Assembly: GCA_020636315.1 (NCBI GenBank)
Contig: JACJYA010000021.1
Span: forward strand, 1-64,000
DNA from: Lewinellaceae bacterium
Lineage (GTDB): Bacteria; Bacteroidota; Bacteroidia; Chitinophagales; Saprospiraceae
Length of the DNA stretch: 64,000 bases
Direction of reading: 5' to 3'
The first letter of the stretch is position 1. Each line of letters opens with the position of its first letter. Made by a program: the position numbers and the translations under genes. Below the pieces are notes generated by a model. That model ran no database searches, was not told the DNA's origin, and saw nothing but the letters and a program-made list of their open reading frames with translations. Shown here piece after piece: positions 15,736-26,800 of the stretch.

Positions 15736-18700
15736 ATGATGAGAGCGAGCTTTACACTCTTCTTTTGGTTAATGACATTTGGAATGTTGTTGCAGGCGCA
15801 GCCGCCTAATGATGAATGTGCAGGAGCGATCAACCTTCCTTTGGGTAATCCTTCGCCATGCCCGGCCGGTACGCCTTCTACCAGTACCTTTACTTATGAC
15901 AATTTCGACGCGACTCCAACGGCGCCCTATCCGGCACTGAACTGTGGGCTTGCGAACGGGGGGAGCATGGCCGCTCCGGCCGCCGAAGTGTGGTTCACCT
16001 TTACGGCCAGAAGTAACATCACCAACGTAACCGTGTCTTCCAGCGAGTTGAATAATGTGAACTATGCCGTTTACCAGGGAAACAACTGTACCTTTGCCAC
16101 AGGGGTGGCCTGCAGTAACGGCTCCAACCCTCTCTCTATTCCTTCTGCGCCGGGTGAAACCTACTACCTCCTGGTTTCCGGCGGAGACCCCAATGACCAG
16201 GGCAACTTTACAATTACTCTGCAGGCGGCTGTGGAGTGCGACCCCTGCCTCAATGAAAGCAACCTTATCGCCAGCCCTCCGCCGGCTAATGGTACCTACA
16301 GTACCGGCCAAACAGTAAATTTCTGCTTTTCGGTAGAGGCCTGGGACGTTACCCAAACCAACAACTGGCTCCATTCTGTGCAGATCGTTTTCGGTACCGG
16401 CTGGGATATGAGCACCCTGGTTCCCATCCCACCACCTCCTTGCGACCCCGCCGGCTACTGGGCATGGTATGACTCCTGGACCGGCATCAACACCGGCATC
16501 ACTGCCGGGCCGGGTTTCGCCTTTGATTCGAGCAACGGAGGGCCGCTGGATGGAGACCCCGGAAACAACTGGGGGGACCCCTGTCAGAATACCGGCGGTT
16601 TCCCCATCACCTTCTGCTGGAATATTACCGTCCAGGATGACTTCTTTGATTGTTCTTCCCTCAATGGGGCTGACCTCAGCCTGCAGATCACTACCTTCGC
16701 AGACGGGGAGACCGGATCATGGACTTCTTTTGGATGCAACAGTGATGCCGTAACTTCTTTCCTCGCTTCCGCAGTCTGTTGCGATCAGCCCACCTTCCTG
16801 CCTCCCCTCACCTTTCCCGCCTCCTGTGATGCCAGCTGTAACGGGCAGGCGACGATCGAAGCCGTGGGCGGCCCCTGGAATGTTACCGTCTTTGACCCGG
16901 GCGGAAATATTATTCATGAACAACTGAACCAGGTTGGCCCGTTATCCCTCAGTGACCTGTGCACGGGTGGTTATTCCTACTCTTATATCGACCCTTTTAG
17001 TGGTTGTGGAGGAAGTAATGCCTTTTTTATCAATCCCGGCCCTCCGCCTGTAGCCCTGCCGTCGGCTACTGACGCCTGCCCGGGAGAACCCCTCCAACTC
17101 TTTGGAGATGTATCCGGCTTTGGGACAAATATCACCTATGAGTGGTCCGCTCCCAATTTTTCTTCCAACCAGCAGAATCCGGTCGTTGCCAACCCGGGAA
17201 CCTATTCTCTCGTCGTTTCGGTCGATGGGTGCGAATCTGCTCCGGCTGATGTTACCATTGGCTATCTGCAAACGAATACCAGCGTCCAGGCCATCCCAAC
17301 TGAAGTTTGTTCCGGCGATTTGATCAACCTATCCGCCAGCGGGGGGAGCTTCTATGACTGGGGGGCGTACGGCGTAGGCCCCAACATACAGGTGGTGGCT
17401 CCTTCGGTTTTCTCTTCTCAAACCCTGCCCTTTACGGTCGATATACAAACCGCCAACGGATGTATGGTTACCGAAACGGTAGAAGTGGTTGTCCATCCAC
17501 TACCGGAAGCAGAGATACAGGCCCCACCGGCTGCCTGCGAGGGCGAGCCGGTTACCGTTTCCGCTTCCGGCGGGGTGCAGTACGACTGGAGCGACGGGCA
17601 GTCGGGAGCGGTAATTACAATTGTTCCCACAACTCTTCCGGCGGAAAATATCGCCGTAACCGTAACCAATGAGTTCGGTTGCCAGTCGGTGGCTTCGGAT
17701 TTTATCCTCGTCAATCCCCCTCCGGCGCCTACCGCCGAGGCCAACCCCATGATCATTTGCCCCGGTGAAGAAACTACTCTCACCGCAACAGGAGGGGTAA
17801 ACTACTTCTGGAGTAACGGCGAACAGGGTGAGAGCATCACGGTCAATCCGGTGGCGCCCACCTTTTACAATGTAACTGTAACCGACGGGAATGGATGTAC
17901 AGCTACTACTCAGGTGTCGATAGCAGTGGAACAACCCCTGCCGGCTCCTGTCGTGCAATGCGGAGAAATTACGCCCAACTCTGTTTCCTTTACCTGGGAT
18001 GATGTGCCGGGCGCAACGGGCTATACGGTCATTGTGGCCAGCGGCCAGTCCGGAGTACAGAATGGCAATTCATTTACCGTAACCGGCCTGAGCCCCGCCG
18101 AGGAAGTATCTGTAACCGTGGCTGCCACCGGCACCGGCAATTGCCCCAACCCGGCGGCTGCCCTGTCCTGCTTTTCTCAGAATTGCATCCCGATAGGGGT
18201 GGAAGCCGCTCCCGTACCGTCTATCTGCCTCGACGGATCCAATAATCCGGATACCTTAAGCGTCACCATTACCGGCGCAATGGCGGATGGAGATACGCTC
18301 TGGTCCGGCCCGGGTATCACCGACACGCTGCTGGGCATATTCGACCCTGTTCTGGCCGATACCGGTGCTCATCAGATCGTCGTTGCTTATACCGAGGGAG
18401 ATTGTACTTTCCGCGATACCCTTCTGGTGGAAGTGTTTCCCATCCCGGAGGCCGGCTTTGTTCCGGATACGAACTTCCTCTGCATTACGGATACGGTTGC
18501 CATAACCTATACAGGCACAGCCGATACCACTGCCATTTATGCCTGGGATTTTGACGGCGGAGTGGCTATTCCGGACACTGGCCAGGGGCCGCAGTTCGTC
18601 CACTGGCTTAGTGGAGGAGAAAAAGTGGTTGGGCTGACTGTCACTCAGAATGGCTGTGTTTCAAGCCTTTTCACAGACACGCTGGAAGTTCAGGAACTGC

Positions 18701-21700
18701 TCCCCGCCCCGGTGGTGAGTTGCGGAATGGCAAGCACTACCTCGGTTACCTTTACCTGGGCTGACGTTCCGGGAGCAATGGGGTATTTGGTGGATGTGCT
18801 TTCCGGCCACAGTGGAGTGCAAACCGGAAACAGTTTCTTGGCCGATAACCTGATGCCGGAAGAAGCCGTCAGCATTCGCGTGACGGCCCTTAACGACGGC
18901 CCCTGCGGCAACAGCAGCACGGAATTCAGTTGCGCGGCATTGCCCTGCCCCAACCTGCAGGCCACTATCGGCAATATCAACTCGTCCAACAGCCTCTGTC
19001 TGGACGGAGCCAATATCCCTTTTACCCTGAGCGCTACTGTTACGGGAGGCGCCGGAGACGGAACCGAGAGCTGGAGTGGCCCGGGAATTACAGATACAAA
19101 CAACGGTACTTTCGATCCCGTGGTGGCGGGCCCGGGCGTTCATACCATTTCTTACACCTACGAGGAAGGCCCCTGCAGCAGCAGCGCCACTCTGAACATT
19201 ACAATATTTGAAACGCCAACGGCGGGTTTCACTGTCAGTAACGCCGAAGCCTGTATCAATCAGCCGGTAACCATAACCTACACCGGTAGCGCCGATCCGA
19301 ATACTGCTTCTTTCAGCTGGGGTTTCAACGGCGGAACTGCGATGCCCGGCAATGGCGCCGGCCCTCAAACAGTGAGTTGGGCCACTGCCGGCGACAAAAC
19401 CGTTACCCTTATCGTTGAAGAAAATGGTTGCGCCAGCGAGCAGTTTACCCAAACGGTAGCCGTTTCCGGCCCTATGCCCGCTCCTGTAGTCAACTGTAAC
19501 CCAACGACTTCTTCGGTGGAATTTTCCTGGAACATCGTGCCGGGGGCTACGGCCTATACCGTCAACCTCATCTCGGGGCCTGCCGGAACGCAGTCGGGCA
19601 ATACTTACCTGGTAACCGGACTGAACCCCGGCCAACAGGTGGAGATCGAAGTGGTGGCAGAAGGAGATGGCCCATGTGGCAACAGCTCCACCGTGGCCTC
19701 CTGTATTGCTGAAGATTGCCCGATGGTAGTTATCGACATCACACCCGTAGCGCCCATCTGCCTGGATGCCTCCGCGACTGTTGTCGATCTGGAAGCCGCC
19801 ATTAGCGGAGGGGCCGGGGGAGGAACCGAATCCTGGGCCGGCCCCGGGATAACCGATGCGGCCACTGGCCTTTTTGACCCCGTTCTGGCGGGGCCGGGAA
19901 CCCATACGGCCTCACTGGCGTACCAGGAAGGGAATTGCAGTTACAACAGCAGCCTGGATATCGTGGTAAACGAACAGCCAACCGCCAACTTCTCAGCGAC
20001 GGCCGCTATATGTGTGGATGAGACGAGCACTGTGCAATATACCGGTAGTGCCGGAGTAGCGGCAACCTATAACTGGGATTTCGACGGCGCAACCGCCGAC
20101 CCGGGAACAGGGGTAGGGCCGCACAGCCTCTCCTGGGCCGTTGGGGGGACAAAGGTGGTCAGCCTTTCTGTAGTGGAGAATGGCTGTGCCTCTGAACCCT
20201 TCAGCCAGGAGGTTGAGGTGGAAGAATTGCCGGCCGCCCCGGTGATCAACTGCAATACCACTACTTCCTCCATCGAATTTACCTGGGGAGATGTGCCCGG
20301 GGCGGAGGGTTACAATGTGGCCCTTTTGAACGGCCCGGCCGGAATGCAGAATGGCAATTCCTACCTGGTGACAGGGCTAAATCCCGGGGACGTGGTGCGC
20401 ATCCGGGTGGAAGCCATCAACACCGGCCCCTGCGGAAGTAGTTTTGCCGAAATGGAATGTGTCGCTGAGGATTGCCCGAATATCGCGATCGATATTTCTC
20501 CGGTTGGGCCCTATTGCGAAGGAGATTTCTTTGTCGAAACCCAACTTCAGGCCAGCATTACCGGAGGCGCCGGAGGGGGAACGGAGAGTTGGTCCGGCCC
20601 TGGCATCATCGATTCCGCTAATGGCATTTTCGACCCGGGAGCGGCAAATATCGGTACGAATACCATCTCATTTACCTATACTGAAGGCAATTGTACTTAC
20701 AATGCCTCTCTGGATATTGTGATCCATGCGCTTCCATCAGCCGGCTTCACCGCCGATCCCGAAATCTGCCAGACGGAAACCAGCACTGTAACATATACCG
20801 GAGGAGCGCCTGCCGGCGCAACCTTCAACTGGGATTTTGACGGTGGGACGGCAGTGCCCGGAACAGGCCCCGGCCCTCATGAAGTGAGTTGGGTAGCCGG
20901 CGGGGCGCATACGGTTTCCCTCACCGTAACCGAAAACGGCTGTAATTCAGAGCCGGCCACCCAACTGGTAGAGGTGAGCCTGCCGCTGCCCGGCCCGGTT
21001 ATCGCCTGCAATACGGACAACACTTCCATCACCTTCAGCTGGGATGATGTGCCGGGAGCTACCGGATACCAGGTGGTGGACGTCACCGGGCAGGCGGGAA
21101 CGCTCAATGGCAACACTTATTCCGTTACGGGCCTGGCTCCGGGAACTGAGGTGACGATACAGGTAATTGCCGAATCAGATACCCCCTGTGGCAACACTAT
21201 GACAGAAGAAACCTGCATTGCGCTCGATTGCCCGGATGTGGTGCTGGAGATCCAGACCCCGGGCCCCTTCTGCGAAGGAGACGGCCCGGTATCCCTTGCA
21301 GCCACAGCCAGCGGGGGCGACGGAAACGGCGCCTTCCAGTGGTCTGGTGCCGGCGTGCAGGGAGATGTGTTTGACCCGACATCTGTGCCACAACCGGGAG
21401 ATTATTCTATCAGCGTTCAGTATGTGGAAGGGGTCTGCGAATACACGGCTTCAGCAACCGTTACGGTTTATGCGGCGCCCACCGCAACTTTTACGGTGGA
21501 GTCGCCGGTTTGTGAGCAGAGCCCATCCACCATCGCCTATACCGGTACAGCCTCTTCCGGCGCAACCTTCAACTGGGATTTTGATGGAGGAACCGCCGTC
21601 CCAGGCATCGGGCCCGGGCCACACGAGGTAATTTGGAATGGCGCCGGAAGCAGGACGGTGAGCCTCACCGTTTCCGAAAACGGATGTGCCTCCGAGACAG

Positions 21701-23553
21701 AAATGCAAGCGGTGGCGGTGGAAGCGCCACTTGCGGCCCCTGCCATTACCTGCGAGTCCACCAGCACTTCGGTGGCCTTTATCTGGGATCCGGTGCCCGG
21801 TGCTTCGGGCTATGATGTGGAGGTGCTTCAGGGAGGGGCAGGAGTGCCGGATGGCACTACCTATACCTTTACCGGGCTCACCCCGGGTGAGGAAGTACAG
21901 ATCCGGGTAACCGCCATTGGCGACGGCCCCTGTGGCAACAGTTCGGCAGAGCTGGGCTGCATCGCTCAGGATTGCCCGCCCCTGAGCGCTACAATCAGTG
22001 GGCCGGAGGCCATTTGCCTGGGAAGTTCTGCGGTTTTTGCCGTTACCATCAACAGTTCCGCCGCCGGGCCATTCCTGTTTACCTATACGCTCAATGGCAG
22101 CGGCGAAACCACGGTAAGCCTGCCACCCGGAGGATCAACACTTGAGTTAGGCATCAATGAAACGGCCACAATGGATGTTGTTTCCATTGTCGATAGCAAT
22201 TTGCCGGATTGTGTTTATCAAAGCGGAAGTAGCTGGACAGTCGAGGTACAGGAGCCCAATCAGGCTGGAATAGCCGGCGAACCTGCCCGCCTCTGTGCCC
22301 AGACGGATTCCACTATCCTTCTGGCGGGCCTGCTTTCCGGCCAGCAGCCCGGCGGCCAGTGGTCGGAGGTGAGCAATGTGCCTTCCACCGGAGGAGCCTT
22401 TAATGCTTCTGCCGCTACCTTCGGTGCAGGTGGGCAGGGCGCAGGCGTTTACACCTTTGCTTATACCGTGAGCAACAGCCCTGCCTGCCCGGCTGATGAA
22501 GTTCAGGTTTCAGTTGAAATTGAAGGATTGCCCGTTGCCGACGCCGGCCCCAACCAGGAGCTGACCTGTAACATGGGCATGGTAACCCTGGGCAGCAACA
22601 ATACCTCTTCCGGAGCAACTTACCTCTGGTCTGGCCCCGACAGTGTCATCATCTCCGGCCCGAACGGCCAGTTCCTGGATGCCGGACAGCCGGGGACTTA
22701 TGTGCTGCAGGTTACCAATGCGGCGGGATGTACGGCCAGCGATGAAGCTACGGTAACGGCCAACCTGGAAGTCCCCACCTTTGAAGCATCCGTGAGCGAG
22801 ATCAGTTGCTTTGCCGCCGATGATGGCGCCATAAGCTTGTCCAATATTTCAGGTGGGCAGCCTCCCTATCAGGTGTCCTTTGCCGGCGGGCCCTTCCAGA
22901 ACCAGACGCAGTTCACCAACCTGGGTGCCGATGATTACAGCATCGTCGTCCAGGATCAGAACGGCTGCATTTCGGAGCTGTCTCTCAACCTGGAGCAACC
23001 CCTGGAAGTCATCGTTACCCTGACGACGAATATCGACGGAGAGAACGTCATTCAACTGGGGGACAGCGTACTGCTTTCGGCCATCTACGCTCCCAACCTT
23101 GCAATCGACACCATTCGCTGGGAACCGGACAGCATTGGCTTCGGAAACAGCAGTTCCGTTTGGGTCAGCCCTCAGGTGACTTCCAGCTTCAGCGTAACCA
23201 TAGCGGATGCCAATGGCTGCTCCGATACGGACCGCACAACGGTCATTGTGGACAAAGAGAGGCCCGTTTACATACCCAACGCTTTTTCTCCCAATGATGA
23301 CGGCCGCAACGACGTCCTCTTTATCCAGGCCGGCAACGGGGTCAGGGAAGTTCGTTCATTCCTCATCTTTAACCGGTGGGGAGAAACGGTCTTTGAACTT
23401 TACGGCTTTCAGCCCAATGACCCCGGCCTGGGATGGGACGGGACGTTCCGGGGGGAAACGCTGAATGCCGGGGTGTTCACCTATTTCGCGGAGGTGGAAT
23501 TCGAGGATGGCCAAACCGTCTTGTTTAAAGGGGATGTTCTGTTGCTGAAATAG
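15736..23553 (+). CDS. Giant modular surface protein 1, T9SS type B (gliding-motility-type) C-terminus
   Basis: The 2605-residue protein starts with a signal peptide ending near LQAQPPNDE at about residue 24. A lectin-like/PPC-like N-terminal domain follows (NDECAGAINL ... EVWFTFTA), then SprB- and Ig-like beta-sandwich modules. Six tandem copies of a unit of about 250-258 residues begin at about nt 17939, 18702, 19477, 20230, 20986 and 21733. Each contains an FN3-like domain (W-x-x-VPGA-x-GY), an Ig-like domain (SWSGPGI-D ... FDP) and a PKD domain (NWDFDGG-A-PG); the last copy is incomplete. The C-terminal 95 residues (AFSPNDDGRND, FNRWGETVFE, GWDGTFRGE) are the CHU_C domain. Likely a long cell-surface adhesin exported by T9SS. 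Confidence 0.9.
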   Translation: MMRASFTLFFWLMTFGMLLQAQPPNDECAGAINLPLGNPSPCPAGTPSTSTFTYDNFDATPTAPYPALNCGLANGGSMAAPAAEVWFTFTARSNITNVTVSSSELNNVNYAVYQGNNCTFATGVACSNGSNPLSIPSAPGETYYLLVSGGDPNDQGNFTITLQAAVECDPCLNESNLIASPPPANGTYSTGQTVNFCFSVEAWDVTQTNNWLHSVQIVFGTGWDMSTLVPIPPPPCDPAGYWAWYDSWTGINTGITAGPGFAFDSSNGGPLDGDPGNNWGDPCQNTGGFPITFCWNITVQDDFFDCSSLNGADLSLQITTFADGETGSWTSFGCNSDAVTSFLASAVCCDQPTFLPPLTFPASCDASCNGQATIEAVGGPWNVTVFDPGGNIIHEQLNQVGPLSLSDLCTGGYSYSYIDPFSGCGGSNAFFINPGPPPVALPSATDACPGEPLQLFGDVSGFGTNITYEWSAPNFSSNQQNPVVANPGTYSLVVSVDGCESAPADVTIGYLQTNTSVQAIPTEVCSGDLINLSASGGSFYDWGAYGVGPNIQVVAPSVFSSQTLPFTVDIQTANGCMVTETVEVVVHPLPEAEIQAPPAACEGEPVTVSASGGVQYDWSDGQSGAVITIVPTTLPAENIAVTVTNEFGCQSVASDFILVNPPPAPTAEANPMIICPGEETTLTATGGVNYFWSNGEQGESITVNPVAPTFYNVTVTDGNGCTATTQVSIAVEQPLPAPVVQCGEITPNSVSFTWDDVPGATGYTVIVASGQSGVQNGNSFTVTGLSPAEEVSVTVAATGTGNCPNPAAALSCFSQNCIPIGVEAAPVPSICLDGSNNPDTLSVTITGAMADGDTLWSGPGITDTLLGIFDPVLADTGAHQIVVAYTEGDCTFRDTLLVEVFPIPEAGFVPDTNFLCITDTVAITYTGTADTTAIYAWDFDGGVAIPDTGQGPQFVHWLSGGEKVVGLTVTQNGCVSSLFTDTLEVQELLPAPVVSCGMASTTSVTFTWADVPGAMGYLVDVLSGHSGVQTGNSFLADNLMPEEAVSIRVTALNDGPCGNSSTEFSCAALPCPNLQATIGNINSSNSLCLDGANIPFTLSATVTGGAGDGTESWSGPGITDTNNGTFDPVVAGPGVHTISYTYEEGPCSSSATLNITIFETPTAGFTVSNAEACINQPVTITYTGSADPNTASFSWGFNGGTAMPGNGAGPQTVSWATAGDKTVTLIVEENGCASEQFTQTVAVSGPMPAPVVNCNPTTSSVEFSWNIVPGATAYTVNLISGPAGTQSGNTYLVTGLNPGQQVEIEVVAEGDGPCGNSSTVASCIAEDCPMVVIDITPVAPICLDASATVVDLEAAISGGAGGGTESWAGPGITDAATGLFDPVLAGPGTHTASLAYQEGNCSYNSSLDIVVNEQPTANFSATAAICVDETSTVQYTGSAGVAATYNWDFDGATADPGTGVGPHSLSWAVGGTKVVSLSVVENGCASEPFSQEVEVEELPAAPVINCNTTTSSIEFTWGDVPGAEGYNVALLNGPAGMQNGNSYLVTGLNPGDVVRIRVEAINTGPCGSSFAEMECVAEDCPNIAIDISPVGPYCEGDFFVETQLQASITGGAGGGTESWSGPGIIDSANGIFDPGAANIGTNTISFTYTEGNCTYNASLDIVIHALPSAGFTADPEICQTETSTVTYTGGAPAGATFNWDFDGGTAVPGTGPGPHEVSWVAGGAHTVSLTVTENGCNSEPATQLVEVSLPLPGPVIACNTDNTSITFSWDDVPGATGYQVVDVTGQAGTLNGNTYSVTGLAPGTEVTIQVIAESDTPCGNTMTEETCIALDCPDVVLEIQTPGPFCEGDGPVSLAATASGGDGNGAFQWSGAGVQGDVFDPTSVPQPGDYSISVQYVEGVCEYTASATVTVYAAPTATFTVESPVCEQSPSTIAYTGTASSGATFNWDFDGGTAVPGIGPGPHEVIWNGAGSRTVSLTVSENGCASETEMQAVAVEAPLAAPAITCESTSTSVAFIWDPVPGASGYDVEVLQGGAGVPDGTTYTFTGLTPGEEVQIRVTAIGDGPCGNSSAELGCIAQDCPPLSATISGPEAICLGSSAVFAVTINSSAAGPFLFTYTLNGSGETTVSLPPGGSTLELGINETATMDVVSIVDSNLPDCVYQSGSSWTVEVQEPNQAGIAGEPARLCAQTDSTILLAGLLSGQQPGGQWSEVSNVPSTGGAFNASAATFGAGGQGAGVYTFAYTVSNSPACPADEVQVSVEIEGLPVADAGPNQELTCNMGMVTLGSNNTSSGATYLWSGPDSVIISGPNGQFLDAGQPGTYVLQVTNAAGCTASDEATVTANLEVPTFEASVSEISCFAADDGAISLSNISGGQPPYQVSFAGGPFQNQTQFTNLGADDYSIVVQDQNGCISELSLNLEQPLEVIVTLTTNIDGENVIQLGDSVLLSAIYAPNLAIDTIRWEPDSIGFGNSSSVWVSPQVTSSFSVTIADANGCSDTDRTTVIVDKERPVYIPNAFSPNDDGRNDVLFIQAGNGVREVRSFLIFNRWGETVFELYGFQPNDPGLGWDGTFRGETLNAGVFTYFAEVEFEDGQTVLFKGDVLLLK

Positions 23554-23597
23554 CAAACCTTAACACTGCTCATTCGCCCTTTTTCCCTCATTTGTGC

Positions 23598-23605
23598 TAT
23601 TTTTG
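23598..23605 (+). promoter_or_regulatory. Bacteroidota -7 box upstream of the second giant gene
   Basis: TATTTTTG matches TAnnTTTG and lies about 200 bp before the preferred start at 23805, giving a long leader. A stem with arms AGGCCCA and TGGGTCT, flanked by five A and five T, lies in that leader at about 23645-23669. Confidence 0.45.
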
Positions 23606-23804
23606 CCCAAACCGGAGGAATAACAGGGGCTGCTGTGGCAGCGAAAAAGGCCCACAATGGGTCTTTTTGGTGTATTACTGCATAACGATCGGCCTAAACA
23701 TTCAGAAAGAGGCTTCAAAAGTTTTGCTCTGTCTGAGTTGCTTTGGTGTTCTCGTTCGGCAGAAAGCCTGTTTCCCCGATCCCAAGAACGTATCAAAAGA
23801 GCTT

Positions 23805-26800
23805 ATGAGGCGAACCATAATCCTGTGGCTAATCCTGGCAGGCGCAACTTCGGCCTGGAGCCAGCCCTGCGGCCTGGAAGACACCTTGTTCATCGACCCC
23901 AACAGCATACATACCTTCAATTTCGAAGTTTTCAATGTCTATAATGATGACCTGAGCAATCCCGATCAGGGCGTCTGCGGTATCGAGATAGAGTTCTCCC
24001 ACAATTATGTTGAGGACATGGTCCTGTCGGTCACTTCGCCGGGAGGGCAGGCCGTCATCCTTACCGGGCCCAACAGTGATGACCCCTTTGCCTTTACCAA
24101 CTTCACCCGGTGGCGGATCACTTTTGTGCCGGCGGCTGAAGTGCCCGCGCCGGACTTTGGGTTCCTTCCCCAATGGGACAATAACCAACCCAACAACTGG
24201 GGCGTTTTCGGCCTCTACACCGGTTCTTATCATCCCTATCAGGGAAGTTTGGAAGATTTCAATTCCGGGCCGGTGAACGGCACCTGGACCATCAACGTAA
24301 ACAATAACCCTTCGGCCCAGATCGGGGCCATCCTCGGCTTTCGCCTTTTATTTTGTGATTCAAGAGGGTTGGACTGCTGCTTTGCCGCCGCCGGAAACCT
24401 GGATGGCAGTGATATACTGGCCTGTGAAGGCGATACCAGCCTCGCCCTGAGCCTGCCGCCAACCTATACGGGCACTCCCCCGGACACCAGTGAGTATGGT
24501 TATACCTATCTCATCGGTGAAGACAGCATTCTGATGCAGTACGACTCCATTGTTGACCTTACCGGCTTCGGCCCCGGGCTTTACCAGGTTTGCGGCCTGT
24601 CGTATAAGCGTGTTGATTACGACAGCTTTCCCGCCCCGGACGGCGTGCTTACCATCGACAGCCTTCGCAATAACCTCAACGGCCTGGAACCCCTTTTCTG
24701 CGGCGAGGTTACTGACACCTGCCTGTGGGTGCGCATCGCCTCACCTCCGGATACTACTTTTCTGTCCGGGTCCATCTGCGAAGGGGATTCGGTAATAGTG
24801 GGGGACAGCACTTTGAATGCTACGGGCATTTATGATATACTCCTTCCAAGCTATGCCGGCTGTGACAGCATTGTGCATTACAACCTGACGGTTATTCCCA
24901 CCAGGTTCACAGCCCTTGTCGATACCATTTGCCAGGGGGATTCGGTAGTGGTGGGGACAACTGCCTACGCGACATCCGGGATATTTGCCGACACGCTGCA
25001 GGCTTCTACCTCCTGCGACAGTATTATTACCCTGAACCTTACGGTGATCGCTCCTGTCATCACCGATACTTCGGTAGTGATTTGCCAGGGGGAGGCCTTT
25101 GCCGTTGGAGACAGCCTCCTGACGGCTTCCGGCGATTATTCCATCACTTTGGAATCTTCCCTGGGCTGCGACAGTATCGTCAACGTCAGCCTGGAAGTGC
25201 TGGAAGTGCTGGCGGAAATTGCCGCCCCGGATACCATCACCTGTAGCAGCCCGATGGTTGCGCTCGACGGTAGCGGCTCCAGCCCCGCAGGCAGCATTGC
25301 CTATACCTGGATGGATGCCGGCGGGGCGGTTCTCGGCAACAATCCTTCTCTGCAGGTTGGCTCACCGGGCGCCTATTTTCTGGAAATCGAACAAAGCCAG
25401 GGGGGCGTTCAATGCCTTAGCCGCGATACCGTTGCGGTTTTGGCCGATACCATTCCTCCCATTGCCGATGCCGGCCCGGAGGATACGCTTACCTGCGATG
25501 CTCCCCTCCTTACGGTTGGGGGGACAAATACTTCGGCCGGCCCGGAATTTCAATACAACTGGAGCACTGGAAATGGCCATTTCACCGGCAATACTACCGG
25601 AATGACGGCGGAGATTGATGGCCCGGGCCTTTACCAACTCATCGTCTCCAATATCCTCAACGGTTGCCGGGACACGGCGGCTGTACTCATCTTGCAGGAT
25701 GAACAGGCGCCCCTCGCGGTTGCCGGCCCCGACACTACGCTGTCCTGCGCCCGGATGGCCCTTACTCTCAGTGGAGAGGGCTCTTCGGAAGGCCCGGTAT
25801 TTGAGTACGACTGGCTGGCTACCAACGGTGTGGTTCCTCAAAATGCGAATACGCTCTTTGCCGTGGTTACCCTGGCCGGTAATTACCGGTTGCTGGTTAC
25901 CAATACCGAAAATGGATGTGTGGATTCTGCTTTTGTGGAAGTAACCTACGACACCCTGTCCCCGGTGGTGAGCATTGCCGATCCCGGAGCCCTGAACTGT
26001 GCCCAGGTTACTCTGGAGTTAGAGTCTGCTGTCCTCAATCCCGGGCCATCGCCTGTTTACCTCTGGCAGGCCACCGGTGGAGGAAACATCATTTCCGGAG
26101 CAGGCGGGCCGGCGCCGGTGGTGGATGCCCCAGGTAATTATCAGCTGGTGGTGGAAAATCCGGCCAATGGCTGCCGGGATTCCGCGACGGTGGCCGTCCA
26201 GGAAAATATCAGCCTGGTAGTGGCCGATGCCGGCGCCGGCGGCGAGCTGACCTGTACAATGGATACGCTCACTCTCGACGGCTCCAACTCCACCGCTGCA
26301 CCGGATATCATCTACTCCTGGTCGTCGGCCGGCGGCCATTTTACTACGGATTCCCTTGGGGCGGTGGCAGGAGTGGATGCTCCCGGTACGTATCAGCTTA
26401 TCGCCAGAGATACGGTTACTTTCTGCGCCGATACGGCTTTCGTCACCGTTACCCAGGATACCGTAGCGCCCGTTGCAGACAGCGGGCCGGACCGGGTACT
26501 CACCTGCGACAGCACCGCAGTCACCCTCGATGGCAGTAATTCCTCAGCCAACGGTAATTTCGACTACGACTGGATAGCCGTCATCGGGGTGGATACCTTC
26601 GGCGGCAATACCCTCACTCCGGTAGTTTCAGATCCCGGCCTCTATCTGCTGGTTGTAACGGACGGGGACAATGGCTGCATTGATACATCATTCGCCGTGG
26701 TTGAAATAGATACGCTTTCTCCCGTTGTATCCATCGCCCAACCGGGAGATCTAACCTGTGCCGAGCCGTCTCTCAGCCTGGATGGAGGGGCATCTGACAA

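Noticed and set aside
18661..19905. Minus-strand frame inside giant gene 1
   Set aside because: Repetitive coding sequence gives long antisense frames; the residues are low in complexity and match no family.
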